The notes under the pieces: generated by a model
Databases searched by the model: none
Told to the model about the DNA's origin: nothing
Seen by the model: the letters and a program-made list of their open reading frames with translations, nothing else
DNA from: Fusibacter_A sp965140735
Lineage (GTDB): Bacteria; Bacillota; Clostridia; Peptostreptococcales; Acidaminobacteraceae
Reading direction: 5' to 3'
DNA length: 64,000 bases
NCBI GenBank assembly: GCA_965140735.1
Contig: OZ223306.1
Span: 4,464,001-4,528,000 of the forward strand
Position numbers and translations under genes: made by a program
Shown here: positions 44,427-53,523 of the stretch, one piece after another
Layout of the letters: the number at the start of each line of letters is the position of its first letter
How positions within the stretch are numbered: position 1 is the first letter of the stretch

Positions 44427-46097
44427 TTAAACCATATTCAAAATATAAAACCATCGATTACTTTCCATAATTGCATCATCATAAAATTGAAACGATGGAT
44501 AGAAAGTTTTCTTTAGTTGAGCGGCAAGGGAATGAGCTTGATTTAAATAATCTGTGTAGATAGAGGCTTGTATATCTGAAGTCGTTTCAGGCCATGCTTG
44601 ACTCTGATCATCCAAAGAGGTCATGAGTCCAAACGTAGGAATGGTGTCATCCATATCGAAATCTTTTGGCATCCATGCACCTGATTTGCAATCCAACTGA
44701 TAATCCTGAAGAAAGAGATAGCCGTAGTCAGCTATAAAGTTTATTGCATCTATGATAAATTTAACTTGTTCTGATGACATGGCATAGTGAAAATTGACCC
44801 GAACCCACCCAGGTTTCAGAGAATGTGTACCATTACTGATGAAGTTTCTAAAGGTCTCAGAGGTATTTCTATCAATTCCTAGGAGGGCGTGACCATAGGG
44901 ACCAGCACATGCACAGCCAGCCCTAGATTGAATACCAAATAGATCGTTTAAAAGGCGTGATACAAATCGATGATGTAAATAATGATCTTTATACTTGATG
45001 TTAAAAGATAAAATACTGATCCGCTTGTTGGGATCGTGCGGTCCTAAAATTTCAATATTTGAATTTTCAGCGAGATGCCCCATGACAATGGCAATATATT
45101 GGCGTTCAATAGTGTCGATTTTTTCAATACCTATTTCAGCTTTGAGTTCCATGGCGAGACAGGCCTTTAAAATTTGGAGAATACCGGGGGTACCTGCTTT
45201 CTCACGTGATTCGGGATCAGAAGTAAAATCATAGCCAAAAGAGCTGATATAATCCACTGTGCCACCACCAGCTACAGTGGGCGCCATATGCTTGTCATAA
45301 ATCTTTTTATTGATGACAAGCAAGCCACTTGAACCAGGTCCCCCTAAGAATTTATGTGGAGAAAGGTAAATCGCATCAAAGTAGGAGACGTCACTATAAT
45401 TCATGTTAATTTCAACATACGGACCACTTGCAGCAAAGTCAAAGCAGGCTAATGCATCGTTGGAATGGAGGATTTTAGCAATTTCATATAAGGGAGATTT
45501 AACACCACTGACGTTTGATGCCGCTGAAAAGGAGCCTACTTTAAGGCGGTTTTTATATTGAGGCAATGCGAGCTTTGATTTTAAATCATTTAGGTCTATA
45601 CCACCTTGAGCGTCAAGAGTTATTGTGACGACTTCTGCGATACTCTCTCTCCAGATAAGGTCGTTTGAGTGGTGTTCGTAAGGGCCGATAAAGACCACAG
45701 GCACTTGCTCTAGATAGCCTTTAAGAGCATTTTTTAAATAGTGATCTAGCTTTGGCGGTACATATAAGCCCAAAATTTCACATAACTTTTGTATAGCACC
45801 TGTTGAGCCTGTGCCTACTGGAATCACGTAGTGATCATCGGTTGCGTTGAGGAGTGCTTTAATACGATTTTCAGCTTGATGGACATACGTTGTCATTGCT
45901 TTCCCTGTATAACTGTCTTCTGTATGTGAGTTGGCATAAGATTCTTGTAGAGTTAACAAGTATTTTTCGATAAAGTTAACAGTACGCCCAGAAGCAGTGT
46001 AATCAGCATAAGTAATGAGCCGCTTGCCATAGGGCGTCTGAATCTCTTTATGATTTCCGATTATTTCATTTCGCAGTGCATTGACGGTTAATTTCAT
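44427..46097 (-). CDS. Class V aminotransferase / cysteine-desulfurase-like enzyme
   Basis: 556-residue PLP enzyme, longer than usual SufS/IscS (about 400). Motifs: YADYTASGRTVNFIE, SHTEDSYTGKAMTTYVHQA, VGTGSTGAIQKLCE, CFDFAASGPYVEIN and YLSPHKFLGGPGSSGLL with the PLP lysine, then CACAGPYGHALLG where a cysteine-rich loop stands. The C-terminal extension of about 100 residues is unassigned. It may act as a cysteine desulfurase or lyase or on another amino acid. It is the last gene of the sigma-54-type operon after a permease and an ATC-hydrolase-like protein; cysteine degradation would fit that context but is inference. Confidence 0.78.
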   Translation of the reverse strand: MKLTVNALRNEIIGNHKEIQTPYGKRLITYADYTASGRTVNFIEKYLLTLQESYANSHTEDSYTGKAMTTYVHQAENRIKALLNATDDHYVIPVGTGSTGAIQKLCEILGLYVPPKLDHYLKNALKGYLEQVPVVFIGPYEHHSNDLIWRESIAEVVTITLDAQGGIDLNDLKSKLALPQYKNRLKVGSFSAASNVSGVKSPLYEIAKILHSNDALACFDFAASGPYVEINMNYSDVSYFDAIYLSPHKFLGGPGSSGLLVINKKIYDKHMAPTVAGGGTVDYISSFGYDFTSDPESREKAGTPGILQILKACLAMELKAEIGIEKIDTIERQYIAIVMGHLAENSNIEILGPHDPNKRISILSFNIKYKDHYLHHRFVSRLLNDLFGIQSRAGCACAGPYGHALLGIDRNTSETFRNFISNGTHSLKPGWVRVNFHYAMSSEQVKFIIDAINFIADYGYLFLQDYQLDCKSGAWMPKDFDMDDTIPTFGLMTSLDDQSQAWPETTSDIQASIYTDYLNQAHSLAAQLKKTFYPSFQFYDDAIMESNRWFYILNMV

Positions 46098-46119
46098 TTA
46101 TGGACCTCCATTATTAAAA

Positions 46120-46153
46120 ATCTGACGCCAAATGGAAAGCCCATCTGACGCCA
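46120..46153. repeat. Direct repeat ATCTGACGCCA in an intergenic gap
   Basis: Two identical 11-base copies (46120-46130 and 46143-46153), the second followed by GAT to make ATCTG-ACGC-CAGAT. They lie between the aminotransferase and the ATC-hydrolase-like gene, with a short ATGG/CCAT-type stem between. Possibly an mRNA processing or attenuation element; role unknown. Confidence 0.4.
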
Positions 46154-46183
46154 GATTGAATGATATAGGTTAACGGTTAATAC

Positions 46184-46687
46184 TTACTTTTTTCTATAAA
46201 AATTAACTTCGCATTTGTCATAACCTTGAGCAATTGTCTTGCCGAGTTCAAAATCAAATTGATCAAATCTGCTTTTAATGCCTCTATCACCGCACATTGC
46301 AATATCACAAAGTTTATCTAAGAACTCGCCTTCAATGCCTACAGATTGCCATGCAGTAACAAGAGGACAGTGACCGTATTCTAATTTTAGGACTTCTTCA
46401 GTGATTTCTTTGACTTCTATTTCAAAAATATTCCGGATGTCTTCGGTGAAAAAGGTGTTGCCAAAATCTACTAAGCTATCTTTATCTGTCATACGATCTT
46501 TGATGCCATCGCCATGGATTTTACCTGTGTTAAAGATCGCATTTCTACCAATGGTTTCCCAGTCTAAGCCTTTTTCCTTGGCTTCTTTTAAGATTAATCC
46601 CATCCATAGACCTCGATGAACAATAGCACCTCTGATTTTATTGATTTCTTCATTGGACGTGTTTTTGGGTTGATTTAATTTACACAT
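46184..46687 (-). CDS. L-2-amino-thiazoline-4-carboxylic acid hydrolase family protein
   Basis: 167 residues. The stretch RGLWMGLILKEAKEKGLDWE, then GDGIKDRMTDKDSL, and the late KLEYGHCPLVTAWQSVG with CDIAMCGDRG match the ATC-hydrolase family (PF14196). The founding member opens the thiazoline ring of L-ATC to N-carbamoyl-L-cysteine on the way to cysteine; most homologues are untested. GGAGG lies 9 bases upstream. It sits between a permease and a cysteine-desulfurase-like enzyme, and an N-carbamoylase-type M20 enzyme is encoded at 53.5 kb, which together reproduce the expected steps. Confidence 0.8.
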   Translation of the reverse strand: MCKLNQPKNTSNEEINKIRGAIVHRGLWMGLILKEAKEKGLDWETIGRNAIFNTGKIHGDGIKDRMTDKDSLVDFGNTFFTEDIRNIFEIEVKEITEEVLKLEYGHCPLVTAWQSVGIEGEFLDKLCDIAMCGDRGIKSRFDQFDFELGKTIAQGYDKCEVNFYRKK

Positions 46688-46737
46688 ATGATCGTACCTC
46701 CACTTTTTTATATTAAAATTTTAGGGTTTAGATTTTT

Positions 46738-48066
46738 TTAGAAAAATAAGTTTATAAATAAGCCCGCTATAATAACAGAACCTGATGTGGCACTGACAAA
46801 ACCTGAAACTAAAGTTTTAGGTAAGAAATGTTCAAGTAATAATTTGTATTCTTCGTCTGTATCTGACAGCAGTTTAGCGGACTCGTTACTGAGTACGTAA
46901 CTTGCTGGAAATCCACCTGCAATGGTTCCAAGTCCAATGGCAAATGACATGGCCTTGCTCAGACCTAACTTTTTACCAAGTGGAATGGTGAAAATGGCGA
47001 TCCCTACAGCTGCAAGTGTTATTAAAATTGCGAAATTTACTATAATAGATTTTAAAACTTCAATCGTAACGCTGTTGAGACCTGAGAATACAAACATCAT
47101 AATGATGGTGATAAATAGACCGAAACTTCTGGAGAGTTCAAGTGGTTTTCTCTCAATAAAGCCAATTTCAGCTGCAAGAACACCGATCAATAAAGCGAAA
47201 ACATATTTTGAAACAGCACCATTGGTAAGCGTTTGTAGGTAAGAAGAAATAACGACTAATACCAATGTTTTTAATAGAATAATGTAGTCTGTTTGAAATG
47301 CTTTAGGTGTATCTGGAAAAATTTTAAATTTGGATTCTTTTTCAGTTGCTTTTCCAGAGTCTAAGTTATATTCACTAAGATCTAGTGCGCCAGCTCTAAA
47401 TTTTTTAAGGACATTACGACCTTCTATTTTAAGGCAAGTATTAATCAGTGGAAAGCCAACAAAGCCTTGTAAAACATACATCGCCATGGCGATAACCACG
47501 AGATATTCATCTCCTTTTACGGCACCTTGCATGATAATTGCAGAAACCAATCCGCCTGTAAGCGGTGGCGTAGCTGTAGCTGCGATTTGTGTGCCTACAA
47601 GTAGTTTACCCACAGTCATGATGGTGATGCAGATGCCTGCCATACCAGCGAGTGTTAAAACCACCGTTTTCCATTGAGCGATGAGCTCATCTTTATCCAG
47701 CATTGTACCAAGATGTGTTACCATAATCATGACAAAAAGTCCTGGTAATGCGGGTCCCACACCTGCGATGGTTAAAATATCTTTTGGGAATATAGTCCAG
47801 AATCCAATGATAAACAGCGCTGCTGTGACAAATATGGATGGAATCAGTGCCTTTGTTTTAATGGAGATAATTTCACCAATTGCCAGTGCAACAAGCATTA
47901 GTAAAAAGGCTTCTCCAGAATTTATGGTATATTCGCCTTGCATGCTTTTGTAAATTGTAAAATAGCTGATTAAAGCGGTTAGTCCCAAAATAATGCTGCC
48001 ATATAAAAATACATTTTTATTGGACTTTTTGAGCGGTAATGCTTTGCTCTTTAATTCATTTTCCAT
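46738..48066 (-). CDS. Multi-spanning permease (paralogue of the 52211 gene)
   Basis: 442 residues with about eleven hydrophobic helices. I place the start at MENELKSK with GGGGG 8 bases upstream; an upstream ATG at 48114 has no ribosome site. Characteristic segments are LALAIGEIISIKTKALIPS, MVTHLGTMLDKDELIAQWK, PPLTGGLVSAIIM, VAMAMYVLQGFVGFPL and a GLGTIAGGFPASYVLSNES-like tail. It is clearly homologous to the protein at 52211-53401. The family is known to me only as an uncharacterised transporter group near amidohydrolases. A near-consensus sigma-54 promoter precedes it. It probably imports the substrate of the following ATC-hydrolase-like protein. Confidence 0.75.
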   Translation of the reverse strand: MENELKSKALPLKKSNKNVFLYGSIILGLTALISYFTIYKSMQGEYTINSGEAFLLMLVALAIGEIISIKTKALIPSIFVTAALFIIGFWTIFPKDILTIAGVGPALPGLFVMIMVTHLGTMLDKDELIAQWKTVVLTLAGMAGICITIMTVGKLLVGTQIAATATPPLTGGLVSAIIMQGAVKGDEYLVVIAMAMYVLQGFVGFPLINTCLKIEGRNVLKKFRAGALDLSEYNLDSGKATEKESKFKIFPDTPKAFQTDYIILLKTLVLVVISSYLQTLTNGAVSKYVFALLIGVLAAEIGFIERKPLELSRSFGLFITIIMMFVFSGLNSVTIEVLKSIIVNFAILITLAAVGIAIFTIPLGKKLGLSKAMSFAIGLGTIAGGFPASYVLSNESAKLLSDTDEEYKLLLEHFLPKTLVSGFVSATSGSVIIAGLFINLFF

Positions 48067-48140
48067 GATGTACCCCCTTCTCATAATACAATGGTCAACG
48101 TTGCCCCCAAACATTTGAATGTGATCACATTGTATTTAAA

Positions 48141-48156
48141 TGCAAGATAAGTGCCA
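48141..48156 (-). promoter_or_regulatory. Sigma-54 (-24/-12) promoter of the permease operon
   Basis: On the minus strand TGGCACTTATCTTGCA fits the consensus TGGCAC-N5-TTGCA without mismatch. It lies about 75 bases before the permease start and downstream of a sigma-54 activator gene. Confidence 0.85.
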
Positions 48157-48251
48157 AAAAATAAAAGAGATGAAATAAAAAACTGAATAGATTGAAAATT
48201 CAGTCTTTTGTCAAAAGTATCACTCTTCTCGAGGCGTATTGAACCCTATAG

Positions 48252-48367
48252 AATTATCATAATGATAATTTATAGTGAGATAAACCTTATCATTATGATA
48301 ATAAAGCGCTTTTAGATTGGATATATTGTCTTATTTACAGTGTTAAACCGATTATCATATTGATAAT
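48252..48367 (-). promoter_or_regulatory. Three palindromic sites, likely enhancer for the sigma-54 activator
   Basis: AATTATCATAATGATAATT (48252-48270), TTATCATTATGATAA (48287-48301) and ATTATCATATTGATAAT (48351-48367) share the half-site TTATCAT. Their centres are 33 and 65 bases apart, near multiples of the helix turn, and they lie 100-220 bases upstream of the -24/-12 promoter, the usual place for activator binding. Confidence 0.7.
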
Positions 48368-48374
48368 TGAAGTC

Positions 48375-48412
48375 AAAAAAACCTCTATCCCTAATTTTTA
48401 AGGGTAGAGGTT
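48375..48412 (-). terminator. Intrinsic terminator of the sigma-54 regulator gene
   Basis: On the minus strand AACCTCTACCCT pairs with AGGGATAGAGGTT (A-rich loop), then seven T; directly after the regulator stop. Confidence 0.85.
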
Positions 48413-48425
48413 GTGAAATTAAAGG

Positions 48426-50178
48426 TTATAAATTGTATTTCTTTATTTTTCTATAGAGTGTAGCGATACCTATGCCAAGAACTTGTGCAACTTTATTTTT
48501 CTCTTGAACACCATGTCCATAAACTTCTAGGGCCTCTTGAATTAAATTTCTTTCCATTTCTTCGAGTGGAATAAGCTTTATGGGCGAGTGGTTCTCAGTA
48601 GGATTTACACGAATGCGTTGTGGAATGCTTGCAAGTGTAATATAGGCTCCAGTTTCCATGTTGACTGCATATTCGATGACGTTTTCAAGTTCTCTTACAT
48701 TGCCTTTCCATTTATTATGCATGAGTATTTCTTCTGCGTTTTGCTGAAAGCCTCTAATGTTTTTACGCAATTTCACATTATAGTGATCCAAGAAGTGATT
48801 GATTAAAATTTTGATATCACCTTTACGTTCTCTAAGGGGTGGGATGTTAATCGGAATAACACTGAGTCTATAAAACAAATCTTCCCTAAAAGACCCCTCA
48901 CTGACCATCTGCTCAAGCAATTTATTCGTGGCAGCGATAACTCTAATATCCAGATCAATACTTTTGTGCCCACCGAGTTTCTCTAAACTTTTCTCTTGAA
49001 GAACCCGGAGAAGTTTAGTTTGTAGATGGATTGGGATGTCTCCAATTTCATCGAGAAATATAGTGCCCCCTTGAGCTAATTGGAACTTTCCTAATAGTTG
49101 CACCTGTAAAAGAACCTGCCTCATATCCAAACAATTCGCTTTCGAGTAGGCTTTCTGGAATCGCTGCACAATTAAAAGCAATAAAGGGTTTATCGCGTCT
49201 ATGGCTACTATAATGAATCGCTCTTGCAAATAGTTCTTTACCTGTGCCGCTTTCTCCTAAGATGAGAACGGTGGAATTGCTATTGGCCACTATTTGAGCA
49301 CGGTCTTTAACGAGTTCAATTTCCGGACTTTCACCAATGATGTCTTCAAATAAGGTGGATTGATTATTAAGCGAAATGCTATTAACCACGTTGTAGATAT
49401 CTTCCATTTTCTTGAAGATCAATATGGAACCAGCACTTTTAGTACCCAGAAGTACGGGTTTACCAGAGACTAAAGCATGATACTCATGCTGATTTTGTGT
49501 GATAGAAAGTTCAATATTGTTAAATGGTTTTTTCTGATGTACAAGTTTTTCGATATAGGTTTTAGGTAATATTTCAAATATTTTCTCTTTTTCGATTTGC
49601 TCTTCACTGAATAGCAACATTTCACTGATAACTGAATTTTTATAGATGATCATGCCGTATTCGTCCACCGCAATAATGCCTTCATCTACAGAATCAATAA
49701 GGGCTACCATTTGATTAATGGCAACCTGTAATTTCCCAGAAGCCTCTCGCTCTAATACCTTGCTTACGATTAGGTCCGCCATACGATTTAAAAATTCAAT
49801 CAGATTAACTTGATTATCTAGCAGTGTTTTTCGATAGTCTAGAGAGATCGCTATGAGGCCTATGGCTCCCAGAGTCAAATCCTTATATTGGATAGGGACG
49901 CAAATCATCGCTTGAAGGTTACATTTATCTTTTTCGACGCAGACTACACAGTTTTCATTATCTTCTTTTCCAGTAACGACGACTGGCTTTCCAGAGGTTA
50001 GAACAGAACCAATGACATAGGTGTCTTTAATATAAAGCACTTCTAGATCGAAATGCTTTTTGGTGTCTCCAATTTTGTTGAATTCATTATCTGAAATGAT
50101 AACATCCATATTTAAAACACTGGCAATTGCCTCGGATATATTCTGAACAACATCTTTAATTTCCATAAGTTTAATCAT
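48426..50178 (-). pseudogene. Sigma-54-dependent activator split by a frameshift
   Basis: Together the two frames encode a complete regulator. The first part (start 50178, AAGGAG upstream) holds a GAF-like domain with clustered cysteines (NCVVCVEKDKC), a PAS domain (about 165-270) and the front of the AAA+ domain (LGESGTGKELFARAIHY, ELFGYEAGSFTGA). This frame then leaves the family pattern and stops at 49048. The second frame resumes with GKFQLAQGGTIFLDEIGDIP (Walker B), runs through RVIAATNKLLEQM and the C-terminal Fis-type HTH (VAQVLGIGIATLYRKIKKY). Between FTGA and GKF only 7 bases stand where about 18 are expected, so an 11-base loss near 49100 is likely, just after the sigma-54-contacting GAFTGA loop. 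The protein should be non-functional unless the ribosome shifts frame. Confidence 0.85.
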
Positions 50179-50229
50179 ATTCAGCTCCTTGGAATAGATT
50201 TTAAATAGATTGAATTCATAGAGGACACT

Positions 50230-52074
50230 CTACATCAAGAGTTCTTGAATTTCAAATGCAATTTGCAAACGTAGGCGATCTTGATAGTCGTTTAGATTGA
50301 GTTTTAATATTTCTTCAATACGGCTTAATCTATAAGTGAGTGTATTGCCATGAATATGCAATTGTTCTTTAGTATAGGACCAATTGCAATTGGATTTTAA
50401 ATAAGTAACTAAAGTTGTTAAAAAATCTTCGCGGGAAGCATTGTTGTAATGAAGTAATGGATTTAGTAGATTTTGAGTATAGCTTATCAGATCTTCTTGA
50501 TCATTTGCAAGTAAGAATCGTTTAATGTGAATGTCTTTAAAATAAAGCCATTTAATTGAAGCCTTTTCGCCTTTAATTAACCTGACGGTATGACGACTGT
50601 TTTCATATGCTTCTTTAAACTGACTGATTTCATCAAAGATATCGCTGATGCCAATTTTTATGAGTAAGCCCTTAAAAACAATTGAATAGTTATCATGATA
50701 TTCTGACTGAACAAAATTTAATAGAGCGTCAATTTGAAGTGGTGTTGATTCCAAATTGGATTCCAGAATACAAACAATTTGATGGTACTTTATTAGAGCC
50801 ACTGAACCTGGACAATTATTTTTTAGATAAATTGCAAAGTGGTGGTAATAGTGTTTAAGGCAATCTCTCATGCGCCTTTCATAGTTTTGTGAATTTGATT
50901 TAGAGCGCCCTTCAAACGAAAAATCCATTAAAAGGATACGGTGTGATTTCGAAAGGTTAAAATGATAACTTTCAGAGCATTTTAAGACATAATCGAGGTT
51001 GTCATTGCGGATGAGACTTTCGAGAAAATCACCCCTTAAGGATTGTTCGAGATCTGTTAATTCATTTTGTTTCAAAAATTCAAGTGCTAAGATCGTAGCC
51101 CCACGTTCTGCTGTTATAATTTCATTTTCTAAAAGCGGAGCGGTTTTACTCATTAAACAGAGCCAACCCATGGGTTCATGATTGACAATTACAGGGAAAA
51201 TAAAATAATGTCTTTCTGTGCTGGACACATAGAAGCTATTTTTTGAATTGTGCTGTAGTTTTTGAGTGATTATTGGTTTTAAAATATCAAGACGTTTTGA
51301 CTCACTGGAATCAAGAGTATGGTGGATTATATTGTGAAAAATATCAAAGAGTAAAATATCTTTTTGTGTCAGTAATTTGACTTCTTGAGCAATATCAGCC
51401 ACCGTGCTGCCCTTTAAAACCATGTCTGTAAACTTGCTATGGACTTGTGTACTATATCTGTATTTATCGCGTTGATTTTCAATGATCTTATTATATTCTT
51501 CAAGTTTTCGATTATTTTCAAGTTCTTTTTCTAAATTTCGAGCATTTATAATGGCAATTGTAGCTTGTACCGAAATGGCTTTGAGCAGTTCTACATCGCT
51601 TGCCACAATGGGGATTTGATTGCAATAATTATCGATGACTAAAACACCGAGCGTCTCATCTCGATGTACCAGTGGACAACAAATGGAACCATTGATATTA
51701 GAGGCGATTACGTCCCCTTTAACTGCAAGGTTTGTGTTATCCGTTGACATAGTGCTCATGGCACTTTTAACCACTTCGTTATTCGGGAAAAAAATGGGTT
51801 CATTGCGTAGAAAGCACATGCCTGTCATGGATTCACCGGGTTTCATCTTTACATCTTTTACAGTATCCCCCATCCCCACATAGGCATACATTTCTAATAG
51901 ACCAGAAACTTTATTGTATAAAAAAATACAACCAGCATCACCACCATCGATTAGATCAATAGAAAGCTCAAGTAAAGCTTTTAGAATTTGATCGGTATCT
52001 TGAGAACTGTTCAAAATTTTACTCGCATCTAATAATGCTTCTAGCTTTTTCTCGCGTATTTCTGAATATTGCAT
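50230..52074 (-). CDS. GAF-domain transcriptional regulator with PucR/CdaR-type HTH
   Basis: 614 residues. N-terminal GAF domain (about 25-190: DGGDAGCIFLYNKVSG, PGESMTGMCFLRNEPIFF, CCPLVHRDETLGVLVIDNY), then a central region typical of PucR-type activators and a C-terminal HTH_30 (HGNTLTYRLSRIEEILKLNL, followed by DYQDRLRLQIA). AAGGAGG lies 5 bases upstream. Such proteins regulate purine, sugar-acid or amino-acid-derivative catabolism. It is transcribed away from the second permease and the M20 genes, so it is the likely regulator of that divergent operon. Ligand unknown. Confidence 0.82.
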   Translation of the reverse strand: MQYSEIREKKLEALLDASKILNSSQDTDQILKALLELSIDLIDGGDAGCIFLYNKVSGLLEMYAYVGMGDTVKDVKMKPGESMTGMCFLRNEPIFFPNNEVVKSAMSTMSTDNTNLAVKGDVIASNINGSICCPLVHRDETLGVLVIDNYCNQIPIVASDVELLKAISVQATIAIINARNLEKELENNRKLEEYNKIIENQRDKYRYSTQVHSKFTDMVLKGSTVADIAQEVKLLTQKDILLFDIFHNIIHHTLDSSESKRLDILKPIITQKLQHNSKNSFYVSSTERHYFIFPVIVNHEPMGWLCLMSKTAPLLENEIITAERGATILALEFLKQNELTDLEQSLRGDFLESLIRNDNLDYVLKCSESYHFNLSKSHRILLMDFSFEGRSKSNSQNYERRMRDCLKHYYHHFAIYLKNNCPGSVALIKYHQIVCILESNLESTPLQIDALLNFVQSEYHDNYSIVFKGLLIKIGISDIFDEISQFKEAYENSRHTVRLIKGEKASIKWLYFKDIHIKRFLLANDQEDLISYTQNLLNPLLHYNNASREDFLTTLVTYLKSNCNWSYTKEQLHIHGNTLTYRLSRIEEILKLNLNDYQDRLRLQIAFEIQELLM

Positions 52075-52210
52075 GGAACCTCCTTATAGGGTTTTTAATA
52101 TTATATACCTTTAGCACAAAAATAAATAGAATTATTTGGTGTAAATAACATGGTAAAAATATTACGAAATTGTTAAACTGTTCAGTAAATAAGTTTGGGA
52201 GGAATAAAAA

Positions 52211-53401
52211 ATGGTATTAAATGTCGTTTTAGCATTCAGCATTGTTTTGGCTATTTTATCGATTGGCGAAATCGTGTCAACAAAAACCAAAGCATTTGTA
52301 CCGTCAGTTTTTGTTTCGGCGACTCTTTTCTTAATTGGGTACTGGACCATTTTACCAGCTGACATCGTTACACAAAGTTCATTTTCAACACCAGTTGTCT
52401 ACTTATCAATGTATTTATTATTGACTCATATGGGCACGCTAATGAGCGTGAGAGAATTATTAGGACAATGGCGAACTGTATTAATTGCTCTAGCAGGGAT
52501 TGTAGGTATCTGTGCTATGACACTTACAATAGGGCAAGTCATATTTGGATGGCGAGCTGTTGTGGCAGGCACCCCACCACTTACTGGTGGCGTCGTAGCT
52601 TCTATTTTACTATCAACTGCTGCGACTGATTTAGGATTACCAGCGATTGCAGTACTGGCAACAGCAATGTACATTATGCAAGGTTTCTTTGGCTATCCAG
52701 TGACGGCTTTTCTTTTGAAAAAAGAGGCAAACAGATTGGCAGAGCAAGTTCGAAGTGGTGAAGTCTCTTTTAAACCACATGAAAAGTTGGCAAAGGAAAA
52801 TGATAAAGAAGCAGGTAATAAATTCAGAATTTTTCCACCTGTTCCAGAGCAGTATTTAACACCTTATGTCATTTTACTCAAATTAGCTTTCGTGGCATGG
52901 CTTGCAGTACTTGCAGCACCATTCCTTCATTTAAATGAATTTGTTGTGTGTTTACTCTTTGGGGTAATTGGTAGACAAATCGGCTTTCTTGAAGAAAAAG
53001 CACTTGTTAAAGCCAATGCCTTTGGATTTTTAATGACAGTTTTAATGGCATTTATATTTGCAGGATTATCTAAAGCAACACCGGAAATGCTTAAAGAGAT
53101 TGCTGCACCTTTATTTGGAATTATCGTTTTAGGTGTTATCGGTATGGGGATATTTTCAATGATCGTAGGCAAATTGCTTGGCTATACAAAAGAGATGGCT
53201 TTTTCTGTGGCAATGACAGCGTTATATGGATTCCCAGCAGATTATGTTTTGACAATTGAATCGATTAAATCCATGACTAAAACTGAAGAAGAACATGATT
53301 ATGCAATGGATCAAATGTTGCCTAAAATGCTAGTTGGTGGCTTTACTACGGTTACGATAGCCTCTGTAATTATAGCGGGTATCTTTGTAAAATTATTGTA
53401 G
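52211..53401 (+). CDS. Multi-spanning permease (paralogue of the 46738 gene)
   Basis: 396 residues with about ten or eleven hydrophobic helices; GGGAGG 8 bases upstream. It aligns over its length with the protein at 46738-48066: LAILSIGEIVSTKTKAFVPS, LLLTHMGTLMSVRELLGQWR, GTPPLTGGVVASILLS, LATAMYIMQGFFGYPV, TALYGFPADYVLTIESIKS. It lacks the 45-residue N-terminal extension of that protein. It lies divergently from the PucR-type regulator and ahead of three M20 enzymes, so it probably brings in their substrate. Family function unknown. Confidence 0.75.
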   Translation: MVLNVVLAFSIVLAILSIGEIVSTKTKAFVPSVFVSATLFLIGYWTILPADIVTQSSFSTPVVYLSMYLLLTHMGTLMSVRELLGQWRTVLIALAGIVGICAMTLTIGQVIFGWRAVVAGTPPLTGGVVASILLSTAATDLGLPAIAVLATAMYIMQGFFGYPVTAFLLKKEANRLAEQVRSGEVSFKPHEKLAKENDKEAGNKFRIFPPVPEQYLTPYVILLKLAFVAWLAVLAAPFLHLNEFVVCLLFGVIGRQIGFLEEKALVKANAFGFLMTVLMAFIFAGLSKATPEMLKEIAAPLFGIIVLGVIGMGIFSMIVGKLLGYTKEMAFSVAMTALYGFPADYVLTIESIKSMTKTEEEHDYAMDQMLPKMLVGGFTTVTIASVIIAGIFVKLL

Positions 53402-53431
53402 CAAACCAGTATTACTGGGTAATAAATAGAG

Positions 53432-53465
53432 ATCGGCATGAGTTTCCTGATAGGCTCATGCCGAT
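53432..53465 (+). terminator. Terminator-like hairpin after the permease gene
   Basis: Perfect 11-bp stem ATCGGCATGAG / CTCATGCCGAT with a 12-base loop, followed by TTCAATCC; the short T-run makes it possibly a partial terminator before the M20 genes. Confidence 0.55.
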
Positions 53466-53523
53466 TTCAATCCGTTTATTAGATTGAGAATTGTGCATGA
53501 ATCAGTATGTAAAGGAGGCCAGT

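Noticed and set aside
52075..52210. Second sigma-54 promoter before the paralogous permease
   Set aside because: No TGGCAC-N5-TTGC match is present in the gap; control by the divergent PucR-type regulator is more likely.
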